Shown here: positions 41,775-50,472 of the stretch, piece by piece
Position numbering within the stretch: the stretch's first letter is position 1
Layout of the letters: every line of letters starts with the position of its first letter
Assembly (NCBI RefSeq): GCF_009193215.1
Contig: NZ_VYVA01000003.1
Span: 1-64,000, forward strand
DNA: 64,000 nt
Reading direction: 5' to 3'
Source of the DNA: Flavicella marina
GTDB lineage: Bacteria; Bacteroidota; Bacteroidia; Flavobacteriales; Flavobacteriaceae
Notes under the pieces: model-generated
Databases searched by the model: none
The model's input: only the letters and a program-made list of their open reading frames with translations
Told to the model about the DNA's origin: nothing
Program-made: the position numbers and the translations under genes

Positions 41775-42362
41775 ATGGCAACAGAACAATTTCAACAGGC
41801 AATTCAGTTATTCGATCAGGCAAATGCATTAGATCCTAACAAAGAAATATTTGAAGAAAAAGAATTTCCGAAAGAGCTTTTGTATGGTCAACGTATGACA
41901 GAAATGTTAAGTTCGTTTGAGCCTGAAGCTTCAGAAGCGGTGCAGTTGGCAGCACGTTGTCAACATATTTGTCGTTGGGAGATTCCAAGAGATTCTTATG
42001 AAATGAACCGAACAGGATATTTATTGTGGAGAACCGAATTGAAAAAATTTCACGCTCAAAAAGCTGGAGAAATTTTGAGTTCTGTTGGGTACGATCAAGA
42101 AACTATCGAGAAGGTTTCATTTTTATTGCAAAAAAAACAATTGAAAAGAAACGAAGAAACTCAATTGGTTGAAGATGTTATTTGTTTGGTGTTTTTGCAA
42201 TTCTATTACGATCCATTTATAGAAAAACATTCTGAAGAAAAAATTGTTGATATTGTTCAGAAGACTTGGAAAAAAATGTCTGAAAAGGGACACGATGCAG
42301 CCTTGCAATTGTCGTACTCAGAAAAAGGATTGGCTTTAGTAAAAAAAGCATTGGGCTTATAA
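41775..42362 (+). CDS. DUF4202 protein
   Basis: 195 residues, all helical. It matches the DUF4202 family, whose members commonly lie beside nitrite reductase or tRNA-modifying genes. His and acidic residues suited to an HD-like metal site are seen in AARCQHICRWEIPRDSYEMNRTGYL and VEDVICLVFLQFYY (given here as blocks). It follows nirD after a hairpin and precedes a sensor kinase. Its role in nitrogen metabolism is not known; an HD-type hydrolase is one possibility. Confidence 0.78.
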   Translation: MATEQFQQAIQLFDQANALDPNKEIFEEKEFPKELLYGQRMTEMLSSFEPEASEAVQLAARCQHICRWEIPRDSYEMNRTGYLLWRTELKKFHAQKAGEILSSVGYDQETIEKVSFLLQKKQLKRNEETQLVEDVICLVFLQFYYDPFIEKHSEEKIVDIVQKTWKKMSEKGHDAALQLSYSEKGLALVKKALGL

Positions 42363-42424
42363 GAGGCATTTTTTTACTGATAACAAGAGAAAAATAGATA
42401 TCAAATTAGTTCTATAGTTTTTTA

Positions 42425-42432
42425 TACTTTTG
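42425..42432 (+). promoter_or_regulatory. -7 promoter box of the sensor kinase gene
   Basis: TACTTTTG ends four bases before the ATG at 42437, so the mRNA is predicted to start at or within a base or two of the start codon. Confidence 0.55.
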
Positions 42433-42436
42433 CAGA

Positions 42437-43783
42437 ATGCAAGAGAATAAAGAATATACTAATATTCCTTTACTATTAAAAAGGTTGTTGATTCGATCTT
42501 TTTTGTTACTGGCTGGTTTGCCAGTGTTTTTATATATCCTATTGAATTTCTTTCAGGTAGACTTTTCCTTGTCGTTGCTTGCAGTGATTTTCTTTGTGTT
42601 TTTTATACTGATTTTTATCAAGCAGTATTTTAAAAAATTGATCAATGTATTGGTCAAATCAAACATATACAACAAAGCACAGATTGCCGAATTAAAAGAG
42701 CAATACGAGTTGAAAGAAATTGCTTATCAAGAATTAGAGAGTTTGAATTTTGTTGTGGACAATGCAGCGCTTTTTGCAAGTACTAAATTGGATGGTACAC
42801 TCGTATACATGAGTAAAAAGTTTTCAAACTTGTTGGGATTGGATCAAAAAGACTTGCGAGGTTCGATAGAACAAATTTTAACGCAAAAAGAAGGGCAGCA
42901 ACAAAAACTAAAGGATGTTTTTTTAACAACACGCCAAAATAGTTGGATTGGTGAGGTTGAGTTAACGACGCAGAAAGGAGAGAGTCTGTGGTTAGAGATA
43001 TCTGTGATTCCAATGAACAAGGCTTATGGAAAGCAGAGTTTGTTTATTATCGGTAATAATATCACTGAACGAAAATTGAAGCAAGATGAAATTGATCGTA
43101 TCAAACAAGAAGAATACGAATATAAAGTTCAGTTGCAAAAAGATCAAGCAAGTCAAATTGTAGAGGCTCAAGAAGGAGAGAGAAAACGTATTGCGAAAGA
43201 TATTCATGATGGGATTGGTCAAATTCTCACAGCATTAAAGTTTAGTGTAGAATCTATCAATCTAGACAATCCAGACAAGGCCAAAGAAAAAATTAAAGAT
43301 TTAAAAGAAGTATTCGGGCAGTTGATCAAAGATGTTCGAGCAGTTACTTTTAGTTTGACACCACCTGAATTGATTGATCATGGTATTTCGCCTGCTTTGA
43401 AAAAAATGACGGAAGAAATATCAAAACTTTCAGGTAAAAACATCCTATTTGATAACAAAACCAATTTTAACGAACGTTTTGATTCTTTGACTGAAACAAA
43501 CCTGTATCGAGTTGCTCAAGAAGCGATTAACAATGCATTAAAATATGCAGAATCTACCTATGTTCTAGTTTCTGTTACACATACCAAGAATTTGTTGAGT
43601 ATCATGATCGACGATAACGGAAATGGTTTTGATATCAACGAAATGAAAAGTTCAGAAAAAGGGTTAGGGATGGGGCTCTTTTTTATGCGTGAGCGCGTGA
43701 ATTATGTCAATGGTCGTTTGTTTATAAATTCAGCTAAAGGGGAGGGAACACGAATCACAATTAATATTCCACTTGAAGAATAA
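42437..43783 (+). CDS. Membrane sensor histidine kinase (PAS, HisKA_3)
   Basis: 448 residues. Two membrane helices (about 18-40 and 46-62) with almost no periplasmic loop, a coiled segment, a PAS domain (about 100-212), and a HisKA_3 dimerisation domain with phospho-accepting His257 in RIAKDIHDGIGQ. The ATPase domain has N box ENNALKYAE-like residues (INNALKYAE), G1 DDNGNGFD and G2 GLGMGL. HisKA_3 kinases pair with NarL-type regulators. None is adjacent; the regulator at 12788-13450 is the likely partner. The PAS domain has no CX2C iron-sulfur motif of the NreB kind, so the signal is unknown. Confidence 0.88.
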   Translation: MQENKEYTNIPLLLKRLLIRSFLLLAGLPVFLYILLNFFQVDFSLSLLAVIFFVFFILIFIKQYFKKLINVLVKSNIYNKAQIAELKEQYELKEIAYQELESLNFVVDNAALFASTKLDGTLVYMSKKFSNLLGLDQKDLRGSIEQILTQKEGQQQKLKDVFLTTRQNSWIGEVELTTQKGESLWLEISVIPMNKAYGKQSLFIIGNNITERKLKQDEIDRIKQEEYEYKVQLQKDQASQIVEAQEGERKRIAKDIHDGIGQILTALKFSVESINLDNPDKAKEKIKDLKEVFGQLIKDVRAVTFSLTPPELIDHGISPALKKMTEEISKLSGKNILFDNKTNFNERFDSLTETNLYRVAQEAINNALKYAESTYVLVSVTHTKNLLSIMIDDNGNGFDINEMKSSEKGLGMGLFFMRERVNYVNGRLFINSAKGEGTRITINIPLEE

Positions 43784-43864
43784 TTGTTATATTTACATTT
43801 AAATATTTGTATTTGGCAAAATACCATATATTATAGATAAATGAATACTTAAACCAAAATTGTA

Positions 43865-44689
43865 ATGAAAAAAATTAGTGCTTATGGAGCAATGCTTGTT
43901 GTATTGCTAATGGGAATTTCATGTTCTGATTCCTCTGAACTTAAGGAGGTTGTTGAAACAATAGATCCAATAGTATTTAACAGTATTGAGGTTTCGAAAG
44001 AAATGGCTTATACGGATGAATTCATCGAATTAGAAATTGATGCAACCGGATACAAAGAGGTCGAATTAACTTCTACAAAACCAGATTTCTTTGAGTATAC
44101 TAAGATTTCCAATGGAGTTTATCATATTACTTCTGAGAGAGCTGTTTCAGGAACAGTTTACGTTTCGCTAGTAGATGAAAAAGGAGACTATTCCAATAAA
44201 AAAGTTGTATTAAGTTTTTTTGTGCATGGTGTAATCAATAACAATATTGTAGATGGTATAGAAGTGGATGTTGATCGATTTGAAAAGCTTGAAGAATTGT
44301 TTGGGGAGCCTTTAAGAAAATCCTTTTCTAGTGATAATAACTTTTCATATTGGTCATACCCTGATAGAGGACTTTCATTTACTGTAAGTGAAGTGTCAAA
44401 AAAAATTGACAATGTAACAATTTATAGCTCAAATTATTATTTGATAACAGATAACGGAAATGTTACTTACACTGATTATCCATATACTCTTCCGAATGGA
44501 TGGATTATGAATCGGACTACCATGACGACATTAATAAACCATTTAGGTGCTCCAAATGCAAAATATAGTTCTGAAGGATCCACCTTGAGATCATATCGTT
44601 TTGATAGTTTGCGTTCTTGGATAAGGTTTTATAGTGATTCAGAGGATGATTACTTCGGGAAAGTCATCAAATCTTGGACGATACATTGA
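43865..44689 (+). CDS. Lipoprotein of unknown function
   Basis: 274 residues. Lipobox MGISCSDS (Cys ~20), then an Ig-like beta domain (about 35-125: EFIELEIDATGYKEVELTST) and a C-terminal alpha/beta part (about 135-274) with EELFGEPL and LINHLGAPNAKYSS, short repeats that resemble SmpA/OmlA-like or BLIP-type modules. I do not recognise the family. It is alone, with a shared terminator towards the convergent DUF4954 gene, and has no evident link to the nitrite genes. Confidence 0.6.
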   Translation: MKKISAYGAMLVVLLMGISCSDSSELKEVVETIDPIVFNSIEVSKEMAYTDEFIELEIDATGYKEVELTSTKPDFFEYTKISNGVYHITSERAVSGTVYVSLVDEKGDYSNKKVVLSFFVHGVINNNIVDGIEVDVDRFEKLEELFGEPLRKSFSSDNNFSYWSYPDRGLSFTVSEVSKKIDNVTIYSSNYYLITDNGNVTYTDYPYTLPNGWIMNRTTMTTLINHLGAPNAKYSSEGSTLRSYRFDSLRSWIRFYSDSEDDYFGKVIKSWTIH

Positions 44690-44698
44690 TTGAATGAT

Positions 44699-44728
44699 AA
44701 AAAAGGACTATTTAATAGTCCTTTTTTT
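44699..44728. terminator. Bidirectional terminator
   Basis: AAAAAAGGACTAT pairs with ATAGTCCTTTTTT around a 3-nt loop, between the convergent lipoprotein and DUF4954 genes; its right arm overlaps the DUF4954 stop codon. Confidence 0.85.
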
Positions 44729-46724
44729 ATTTGATTTTTTCTAATTCTTGTATTACCGAATTGCCTAATTTTGTTTTTCTTTTAATGTGATTTAAAATTT
44801 CTATAACGGTTCCGTTGCTTTTAAAATCACCACGAACACTAGCAAAATCTTTAGCACGCTCTTTTAGGTTTCCGTCGACTCCAAATCCTACTTGAGTAGA
44901 AAGAGAAAACTCTTTTTTGGCATCATCATAGAGCATATTATCCAATTCAACAACAGACTTTTTCCATTGCTCTACGATTGAGATAACTTCGCTTGGTGTA
45001 ATTGATTCTAAGTTTATTTTATAGTGTTTTTCAAGTAAAGAACATGCCCAATTCCATTCGTATTCGTAATAGTTGTCATGAATTTCTTGCAATGACGATT
45101 GCACATTTTCTAAACTATTTATTTCTTTGGTTTCTATATTGCAAAGAAAATCATCCAATGATTCTATGGGGCAAATCAATCCGCTTACATCAATCCATTT
45201 TCCTTTTCCGATTTCAGAGTTTGGTTTTAAAACTGTTTGTAAATCATTAATGTTTGATATGTTTTTTTGGTGCATTCTACTGATGATTGAATTCCCTAAA
45301 AATTTATCAATTACCATTTTATAAATGTTAATTCCTTTTTTAAGAGAGCTCGCTTTAATTTTCATACCAGCATACGTGTATTCTTTGGCATGAGTTCCAG
45401 AAAGCCATTGTAGGTCTTTCAAGATTTTCAACCCTCCATTGATTTTATGAATCGTAAACGGACTTAATAAGTTGAAGTTAATGATATCGGTTCTATGATT
45501 AGTATTTCGTGTATCACGTTTGGGCCATTTTTGGGCATCTCTTACGGTACCAACACTTCTAAGATTGATACCAGGAATTAAAATACTATCATCTTTGGAT
45601 TCAATCAAATAAGAAAAAGGTAAGCTAGAGGAATCAACATTTTTATAATGTCTACCTGAAACTAGCGTAAACGCTCCTACTTTTGACGGCCATAAGATAT
45701 AAGAGTTACTAGTCGTTTTGGCTCCTCTTTCTAGGATTCCCTGATGAATAGGGCCTAGTTTGTACATATGGTTACTCTGATTTGATCCACTACCTGCATT
45801 CATAAAAGAAAACATACCTGCTATCAGTAAGGTTGATTTGTGGTGAGTAACGGTATAAGGACCGGCGAATATTGAACAAGCTTCTCCATTGAACCCTTGA
45901 CTGTTGGCAAAAAATAAAGAATGTTCTGCAGAATAATGTTTGTCGAGTTGGCACCCTTGTCCAACAAAACAATTCGAAATAATACTTGCATTGTCTACTG
46001 TTGAATCACTAGAAATGATAAAGTTTTCGGCCATTACTTCTGAACCTACATAAACAGGTGCATCTTCATAAGAATTGATGCTTCCGTTTTTTAAACTGGC
46101 GACACCTTCAATTTTTGCATTCGATCCAATTTTCACATTTTTAATCGATTTACTATTCAGAATTTTTACATTATCTCCAATCGTACCCATGTTCGATTTT
46201 ATAGATGCAGTGTATGCAGAAATCATTTCTTTCAAGTTGTCAATCAACAACTCTCTATGACGATACAAAGCCAAGATATAGGCAACTTGAGCAGAGAGGT
46301 TGTCGTAGATAGGAATTTCTCTACCTCCACCTTCGTTGATGGTTTCTACAATCGTACCATTACCAAAAGTAGATGTTCCATTTACTGCAATATGATCAAC
46401 ATTTTCTATAATTACATAATCACCAATATGGTAGTTGGCGATATAGTTCTCGATATTATATATAAAAGGGTTGTTTCCAATAGTACAGTTGTGAAGATGT
46501 ACGCTAAATAGACCATTTTCTCTAACAACACCACCAAAAGAAGTGTTCTCACCTTCAATCTTTGCAAGTTTTACGGTTTCACTGAAAGTTACATTTTGAA
46601 TTTTTGAAAGATCTGTTTCTTTGGTGATCCAAACTTTGTTCCAGTCGGTAGACTTACATCCTTGCGATTTTAGAACTTCAATTTCACTTTCGGTAATTAA
46701 TATATGGTCTTGCTTTAGTGTCAT
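44727..46724 (-). CDS. DUF4954 protein (left-handed beta-helix)
   Basis: 665 residues. The first half contains hexapeptide-like beta-helix repeats (IGDYVIIENVDHIAVNG, IGDNVKILNSKSIKNVKIG, NASIISNCFVGQGCQ as short blocks), as in acyltransferases and nucleotidyl-transferase tails, followed by a helical C-terminal domain. The length and pattern match DUF4954, a family mostly found in Bacteroidota and spirochaetes. Conserved HH (TVTHHKST) could be catalytic. Its substrate is unknown; sugar-nucleotide or acyl transfer is only a guess. The gene has its own TAGTTTTG box at 46775-46782. Confidence 0.72.
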   Translation of the reverse strand: MTLKQDHILITESEIEVLKSQGCKSTDWNKVWITKETDLSKIQNVTFSETVKLAKIEGENTSFGGVVRENGLFSVHLHNCTIGNNPFIYNIENYIANYHIGDYVIIENVDHIAVNGTSTFGNGTIVETINEGGGREIPIYDNLSAQVAYILALYRHRELLIDNLKEMISAYTASIKSNMGTIGDNVKILNSKSIKNVKIGSNAKIEGVASLKNGSINSYEDAPVYVGSEVMAENFIISSDSTVDNASIISNCFVGQGCQLDKHYSAEHSLFFANSQGFNGEACSIFAGPYTVTHHKSTLLIAGMFSFMNAGSGSNQSNHMYKLGPIHQGILERGAKTTSNSYILWPSKVGAFTLVSGRHYKNVDSSSLPFSYLIESKDDSILIPGINLRSVGTVRDAQKWPKRDTRNTNHRTDIINFNLLSPFTIHKINGGLKILKDLQWLSGTHAKEYTYAGMKIKASSLKKGINIYKMVIDKFLGNSIISRMHQKNISNINDLQTVLKPNSEIGKGKWIDVSGLICPIESLDDFLCNIETKEINSLENVQSSLQEIHDNYYEYEWNWACSLLEKHYKINLESITPSEVISIVEQWKKSVVELDNMLYDDAKKEFSLSTQVGFGVDGNLKERAKDFASVRGDFKSNGTVIEILNHIKRKTKLGNSVIQELEKIK

Positions 46725-46774
46725 GTTAGTTTGGTTGAGGTATAATACGCAAAGTAGTATACTTTATCATCCGA

Positions 46775-46782
46775 CAAAACTA
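46775..46782 (-). promoter_or_regulatory. -7 promoter box of the DUF4954 gene
   Basis: TAGTTTTG on the minus strand, 50 bases before the start codon, in the divergent gap with hemN. Confidence 0.45.
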
Positions 46783-46918
46783 CAATTTTATGATTAATAA
46801 TTTTGAGATATTTAATCGTTGGATATATTCAGACAACCAATGCAGCAAATAATTCATTCTCAATTTTTGTTTTTCATAACTTAAATCAGGTCCGGTTTAA
46901 AAAATGAATTAAGTTTGT

Positions 46919-46962
46919 CTGATATTTGTCATGTTTCAAAAAACAGAACAAACCTAATTTTG
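46919..46962 (+). promoter_or_regulatory. hemN promoter with half-conserved FNR-geometry dyad
   Basis: CTG-N8-CAT at 46919-46932 has the FNR-type spacing, with the right arm one base from CAG. It is centred about 30 bases before the -7 box TAATTTTG (46955-46962), which would put it near -41, the usual class II activator position. Oxygen-independent HemN is a classic FNR target, so the site is plausible though weak. Confidence 0.4.
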
Positions 46963-46978
46963 CAGAATAAATTTTGTT

Positions 46979-48343
46979 ATGAGTAACGACCTAATTAGAA
47001 AATACAATATTCCTGGACCCAGATATACGAGTTATCCTACAGTCCCTTTTTGGAATAAAGAAGGAATTGCATTGGAGGATTGGAAAAAAACGGCCAAGTT
47101 GTCGTTTCAAGAGTCGAATGATTCTGAAGGAATTAGTTTGTATGTTCATTTGCCGTTTTGTGAGAGTTTATGCACCTTTTGTGCGTGTCATAAACGTATT
47201 ACCAAACGTCATGAGGTAGAGAATCCTTACATTGAAGCAGTCTTGAAAGAATGGCAGCTGTATGTCGATTTGTTTGGAGAAAAACCAGTGATAAGAGAAT
47301 TGCATTTAGGAGGAGGGACTCCTACCTTTTTTAGTCCAGCAAATTTAAACAGACTTTTATCAGGTATTTTGGATAGTGCTACAAAACATGAAAATCATGA
47401 GTTTAGTTTTGAAGGGCATCCGAATAATACGTCAAAAGAACACCTGCAAACTTTGTATGATTTAGGTTTTACACGTGTGAGTTTTGGTGTGCAGGATTAT
47501 AATAAGAAAGTGCAACAAGCCATTCATCGTCTACAGCCAGTTGAAAATGTAGAAAACGTGACAAAGTGGGCGAGAGAAATTGGCTATACTTCCATTAGTC
47601 ATGATTTGGTCTTTGGCCTACCTTTTCAAACTCTAGAAGATGTGTTGTTAACTATCAATAAAACAAATGAATTTAGACCCGACAGAATTGCCTTTTATAG
47701 TTATGCACATGTGCCTTGGGTGAAAGGAGTAGGACAACGAGGGTTTGATGAAAACGATTTGCCTGACAACGAAGAAAAGCGATTGTTGTATGAGTCGGGT
47801 AAAAAGCTTTTAGAAGACTGTGGTTATATTGAAGTAGGAATGGATCATTTTGCATTAGCATCTGACTCTTTGTATCAATCAGTTGTCGATAAGAAATTGC
47901 ACAGAAATTTTATGGGGTATTCTGCGAACAAGACACAATTGATGGTTGGTTTGGGGATGTCATCTATCGCTGATTCTTGGTACAGTTTTGCTCAAAATGT
48001 AAAAACAGTAAAAGAATATGAGGCCTTGGTGAATGCAGGTGAGTTTCCTGTTTTTAAAGGGCATTTATTATCAGATGAAGATTTGATAATCCGTAAGCAT
48101 ATTTTAAATATTATGTGTCATTTTGAAACTTCTTGGGAAGAAGACACTATGAAATTCTTAGAACTACCTGAGTCTATTGATAGACTGGCTGAAATGGAAA
48201 AAGACGATTTGGTACATGTCTTTAAAAATGGATTGCGTGTTCCTGAAAAAGCACGTCCTTTTGTTCGAAATATTTGTATGGCATTTGATTTACGACTTCA
48301 ACGTAGCGGATCAAAGAAAAATTTATTTTCAAAAACGATTTAG
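46979..48343 (+). CDS. hemN: Oxygen-independent coproporphyrinogen III oxidase
   Basis: 454 residues, the full HemN length. The radical SAM [4Fe-4S] motif is CESLCTFCAC (CX3CX2C, with the extra Cys usual in HemN) preceded by YVHLPF, and GGGTPTF binds S-adenosylmethionine. The N-terminal PGPRYTSYPT segment distinguishes true HemN from HemW-like proteins. It converts coproporphyrinogen III to protoporphyrinogen IX without oxygen in haem synthesis. That fits a genome region rich in haem proteins. It is divergent from the DUF4954 gene. Confidence 0.95.
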   Translation: MSNDLIRKYNIPGPRYTSYPTVPFWNKEGIALEDWKKTAKLSFQESNDSEGISLYVHLPFCESLCTFCACHKRITKRHEVENPYIEAVLKEWQLYVDLFGEKPVIRELHLGGGTPTFFSPANLNRLLSGILDSATKHENHEFSFEGHPNNTSKEHLQTLYDLGFTRVSFGVQDYNKKVQQAIHRLQPVENVENVTKWAREIGYTSISHDLVFGLPFQTLEDVLLTINKTNEFRPDRIAFYSYAHVPWVKGVGQRGFDENDLPDNEEKRLLYESGKKLLEDCGYIEVGMDHFALASDSLYQSVVDKKLHRNFMGYSANKTQLMVGLGMSSIADSWYSFAQNVKTVKEYEALVNAGEFPVFKGHLLSDEDLIIRKHILNIMCHFETSWEEDTMKFLELPESIDRLAEMEKDDLVHVFKNGLRVPEKARPFVRNICMAFDLRLQRSGSKKNLFSKTI

Positions 48344-48404
48344 AGTGATCCTTTATTTAGAATACGCTGTTTTAGAATAAAGCATATTCAAACTTTAGTT
48401 TGCG

Positions 48405-48412
48405 TATCTTTG
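48405..48412 (+). promoter_or_regulatory. -7 promoter box of the YgiQ-type gene
   Basis: TATCTTTG ends four bases before the ATG at 48417, again predicting a leaderless or nearly leaderless mRNA. Confidence 0.55.
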
Positions 48413-48416
48413 CAAC

Positions 48417-50450
48417 ATGCAAGAATTACGATTGTCAAGTTGGTTGCCAACAACTAATAAGGAAGTTAAGTTAAGAGGATGGGAAGAATTAGATGTCATT
48501 CTTTTTAGTGGAGATGCCTATGTAGATCATCCTTCCTTTGGGCCTGCGGTAATTGGTCGTTTGTTAGAGAGTTATGGTCTAAAAGTAGCCATAGTCCCTC
48601 AGCCATCAGTTCATGATAACTTACAAGATTTTACAAAGTTAGGTGCACCCAAACTTTTTTTTGGCGTTACTTCTGGGGTTATGGACTCTATGGTGAGTAA
48701 CTATACAGCAAGTAAAAGACAACGTGATAAAGACGCATATACACCTAATGGTGATAAAGGTTTTCGACCGGATTATGCCGCAACGGTGTATAGTAAAATA
48801 TTAAAAGAGAAATTTCCTGAAGTTCCTGTATTGGTTGGTGGTATTGAAGCATCATTGCGACGCGTTACACATTATGATTATTGGACAGACCAACTAAAGC
48901 CATCAATGCTAGTAGAGTCTGGGGCAGATATGTTGGTTTATGGAATGGGAGAACAACCTTTGAAAGAAGTTGTTACCTTGATGCAAAAGGGAGTGCCTTT
49001 TGAGTCTTTAACTACGGTCAAGCAAACTTCTATTGTTCGCAAAAAAGGAGCTTTGCCAGTAAATAAAAATTGGAAAGACAAAATATTAAGTTCGCATGAA
49101 GCCTGTGTGAAAGATAAAAAGACATTTGCTGCGAATTTTAAAACGATAGAACAAGAGTCTAACAAAACCTTTGGTGCAAGAATTTTGCAAGATTATGGTG
49201 ATAGTACCATCATTATCAATCCACCCTATCCAACGATGGTAGAAAAAGAAATTGATGCTTCTTTTGATTTGCCTTATACGCGTTTGCCTCATCCAAAATA
49301 TAATAAGAGAGGTCCTATACCTGCGTTTGAAATGATCAAGTTTTCGATCAATACACATAGAGGTTGTTTTGGGGGTTGTAGCTTTTGTACCATTTCTGCG
49401 CATCAAGGAAAATTTATTGCCAGTAGAAGTAAAGAATCTATTCTAAAAGAAGTAGATCATGTAGCAAACATGCCTGACTTTAAAGGGTATTTATCTGATA
49501 TTGGTGGTCCGTCTGCAAATATGTATCAGATGAAAGGTAAGGTACAAGAAATTTGTGACAAGTGTGTGGCTCCTTCTTGTATCAATCCTGTAATTTGTTC
49601 TAATTTAGATACTTCGCATGCTGCCATGACTGATTTGTATCAGTCTGTGGATAAGCATCCTAAAGTGAAAAAATCATTTATTGGTTCTGGAATTAGGTAC
49701 GATATGTTAGTGCCTGAATTTAATAAAAATGCAGACCCGAAAGAATTAGAAGATTATACTGAAGAAGTGATTACAAACCATGTTTCTGGAAGGTTAAAAG
49801 TAGCACCAGAACATACATCTGATCCTGTATTAAAGTTGATGCGTAAGCCTTCATTTTCAAATTTTCACCAGTTTAAAAATATATTTGACAGAATCAATTT
49901 GCGTAAAAAATTGAATTTGCAGTTGATACCTTATTTTATTTCAAGTCATCCAGCAAGTGAGCTTGAAGATATGGCGAATTTAGCCGCCGAGACAAAAGAT
50001 ATGGGGTTCAAATTAGAGCAAGTACAAGGGTTTACTCCAACTCCAATGACAGTTGCTACTGTAATTTATTATAGTGGTTATCATCCTTATACCTTGGAGA
50101 AAATGAAAACTCCGAAAACCAAAAGAGAAAAAGACGAACAACACCGTTTTTTCTTTTGGTATAAAAAAGAAAATCAAGATTGGATTCGAAAAACGTTGTC
50201 AAAAGTAGGACGAAAAGATTTAGCGGATCGTTTGCTGCCGGATAATCCTAAATTTTATAAAAACAAAAAAGATTTCAAGGTTAAAAATACCTTCGATGAT
50301 GCTGTAGATACTCCTAAAGGAAAAAGGCGTGGGAAAAAAGGCAAAAGAAATCAAGGGAAACAAGAATTTGTAAGTGTTTTAGATAAAGGCAAGAGGAAAA
50401 ATAATTCTGATAAATCGAACTCGAAAAGAAGAAAGCCTAAGAGAAGGTAA
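48417..50450 (+). CDS. ygiQ: YgiQ-family radical SAM protein
   Basis: 677 residues. An N-terminal cobalamin-binding-like domain (residues ~20-190, with DVILFSGDAYVDHPSFG) precedes a radical SAM core with the cluster motif CFGGCSFCTI (CX3CX2C) near residue 320. A second Cys group (CDKCVAPSC) lies near 385. The C-terminus is long and very basic (KGKRRGKKGKRNQGKQ), suggesting nucleic acid or ribosome contact. The YgiQ family is widespread and its reaction is not established to my knowledge. It precedes the MscS gene by 22 bases. Confidence 0.88.
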   Translation: MQELRLSSWLPTTNKEVKLRGWEELDVILFSGDAYVDHPSFGPAVIGRLLESYGLKVAIVPQPSVHDNLQDFTKLGAPKLFFGVTSGVMDSMVSNYTASKRQRDKDAYTPNGDKGFRPDYAATVYSKILKEKFPEVPVLVGGIEASLRRVTHYDYWTDQLKPSMLVESGADMLVYGMGEQPLKEVVTLMQKGVPFESLTTVKQTSIVRKKGALPVNKNWKDKILSSHEACVKDKKTFAANFKTIEQESNKTFGARILQDYGDSTIIINPPYPTMVEKEIDASFDLPYTRLPHPKYNKRGPIPAFEMIKFSINTHRGCFGGCSFCTISAHQGKFIASRSKESILKEVDHVANMPDFKGYLSDIGGPSANMYQMKGKVQEICDKCVAPSCINPVICSNLDTSHAAMTDLYQSVDKHPKVKKSFIGSGIRYDMLVPEFNKNADPKELEDYTEEVITNHVSGRLKVAPEHTSDPVLKLMRKPSFSNFHQFKNIFDRINLRKKLNLQLIPYFISSHPASELEDMANLAAETKDMGFKLEQVQGFTPTPMTVATVIYYSGYHPYTLEKMKTPKTKREKDEQHRFFFWYKKENQDWIRKTLSKVGRKDLADRLLPDNPKFYKNKKDFKVKNTFDDAVDTPKGKRRGKKGKRNQGKQEFVSVLDKGKRKNNSDKSNSKRRKPKRR

Positions 50451-50472
50451 TAGAATAGTAAAAAGGTTGTTT

